Shown here: one piece after another, positions 43,658-44,149 of the stretch | Numbering within the stretch: position 1 is the first letter of the stretch | Layout of the letters: each line of letters begins with the position of its first letter | Source of the DNA: an uncultured Ruminococcus sp. | GTDB taxonomy: Bacteria; Bacillota; Clostridia; Oscillospirales; Acutalibacteraceae | Direction of reading: 5' to 3' | Assembly: GCA_904393835.1 (NCBI GenBank) | Contig: CAJFNC010000015.1 | Span: 1 to 44,149 of the forward strand | Length of the DNA: 44,149 nt | Notes under the pieces: generated by a model | What the model was told of the DNA's origin: nothing | Database searches by the model: none | What the model saw: only the letters and a program-made list of their open reading frames with translations | Program-made: the position numbers and the translations under genes

Positions 43658-44137
43658 TTAAATATTATCAAACGGTAAGTCATTATAAAAGTCGTAGCCG
43701 TATTCTTCCTTGTCAGGCTCTTGAAGCGTTTGTTGAACGCCCGACGGAATCGGTTCGGCTGCATATTCGGGAACAGGCGGAGCAGACTCGGCAGCAGGAA
43801 CGGTTTGCAGCTGTTCTCTGCGTTCGCCTGTAAAGGATACCTTTGTGGCAAGAATTTCAACATTGTATCTTTTGTTATCGTTTTTATCAAGATATGTACG
43901 GCTTCTAAACTCACCCACAACGGCAATCATAGAACCTTTTTTAAAGTATTTGCAGACAAAATCTGCGGTACGTCCCCAACAAACAATGTTGATAAAATCG
44001 GCTTGTCTTTCTTCACCCTCTTTAACATAGCTGCGCTCGACGGCTATTCGGAATGAAGTAACGCTTTTGTCTGATTGTGTTTTTTTGAGTTCGGGGTCAG
44101 CTGTCAGCCGTCCCATTAAAATTGCTTGGTTTAACAT
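43658..44137 (-). CDS. ssb: Single-stranded DNA-binding protein
   Basis: A 159-residue SSB. The OB fold (1-105) starts MLNQAILMGRLTADPELK and contains the usual aromatic and basic strands (FINIVCWGRTADF, KKGSMIAVVGEFRSRTY). A Pro/Glu/Ala-rich linker follows. The C-terminal tip reads YNDLPFDNI, so the partner-binding D-(I/L)-PF motif is followed by three extra residues instead of ending the protein. AGGATTG precedes the ATG at 44,137. rpsF and rpsR partners are not visible, but the window ends 12 bp upstream. It could be the main SSB or a second, mobile-element type copy. Confidence 0.93.
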   Translation of the reverse strand: MLNQAILMGRLTADPELKKTQSDKSVTSFRIAVERSYVKEGEERQADFINIVCWGRTADFVCKYFKKGSMIAVVGEFRSRTYLDKNDNKRYNVEILATKVSFTGERREQLQTVPAAESAPPVPEYAAEPIPSGVQQTLQEPDKEEYGYDFYNDLPFDNI

Positions 44138-44149
44138 ATTATCAATCCT

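Overview
The window is the replication-origin region of a low-GC Gram-positive anaerobe, most likely a clostridial (Oscillospirales/Ruminococcaceae-like) gut-type bacterium. This rests on the classic Firmicute order rpmH-dnaA-dnaN-S4 protein-recF-remB-gyrB-gyrA on one side and rnpA-yidD-yidC-jag-mnmE-mnmG-rsmG-noc/parB-parA-parB-serS on the other. It is supported by the AGGAGG-type ribosome sites, the TTGACA/TATAAT promoters, and the rubrerythrin/rubredoxin oxygen-defence genes. The genus assignment is inference.

Layout. Bases 1-90 hold a consensus promoter firing out of the left edge, probably into an rRNA operon. Bases 0.3-9 kb carry accessory genes: a zinc-ribbon membrane protein, a lipoprotein, a G5/3D-domain cell-wall protein, two divergent AraC regulators, small unknown proteins, and a flavoredoxin-rubredoxin plus rubrerythrin operon. 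A lone acyl-CoA synthetase with a structured leader follows, then leuCD. From 13.1 to 25.4 kb every gene lies on the minus strand (lipoprotein, gyrA, thioesterase, gyrB, two zinc-ribbon membrane proteins, remB, recF, S4 protein, dnaN, dnaA). The putative oriC is the 1.3-kb dnaN-dnaA gap (22,800-24,113). From rpmH (25.8 kb) to lgt (38.9 kb) all genes are on the plus strand, so transcription runs away from the origin both ways. Three perfect parS sites sit in mnmG and in front of parA, and two ParB-family genes and one parA are present. Further right are DUF4190, lgt, DUF2752, metG, initiator tRNA-Met, and an AT-rich stretch (42.2-43.65 kb) of small unknown genes and possible RNAs punctuated by five copies of one palindrome, ending at ssb.

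The most unusual signals are these. (1) DnaA has RHYSTV in place of the near-universal RDH(T/S)TV DNA-recognition signature, and the putative oriC has almost no canonical DnaA boxes but six co-oriented RTGTTGA motifs, suggesting a changed DnaA-box specificity. (2) A modular family of intergenic repeats sharing a GAGAAGACAGGTT box and a CCCGAC box forms tandem and inverted arrays at 7.4, 23.5-24.1 (inside oriC) and 28.4-29.05 kb. (3) Cassettes bracketed by the palindrome TGTCCCTCCGAGGGACA at 42.4-43.6 kb include a candidate multi-stem RNA at 43,000-43,174. None of these was tested by a database search.
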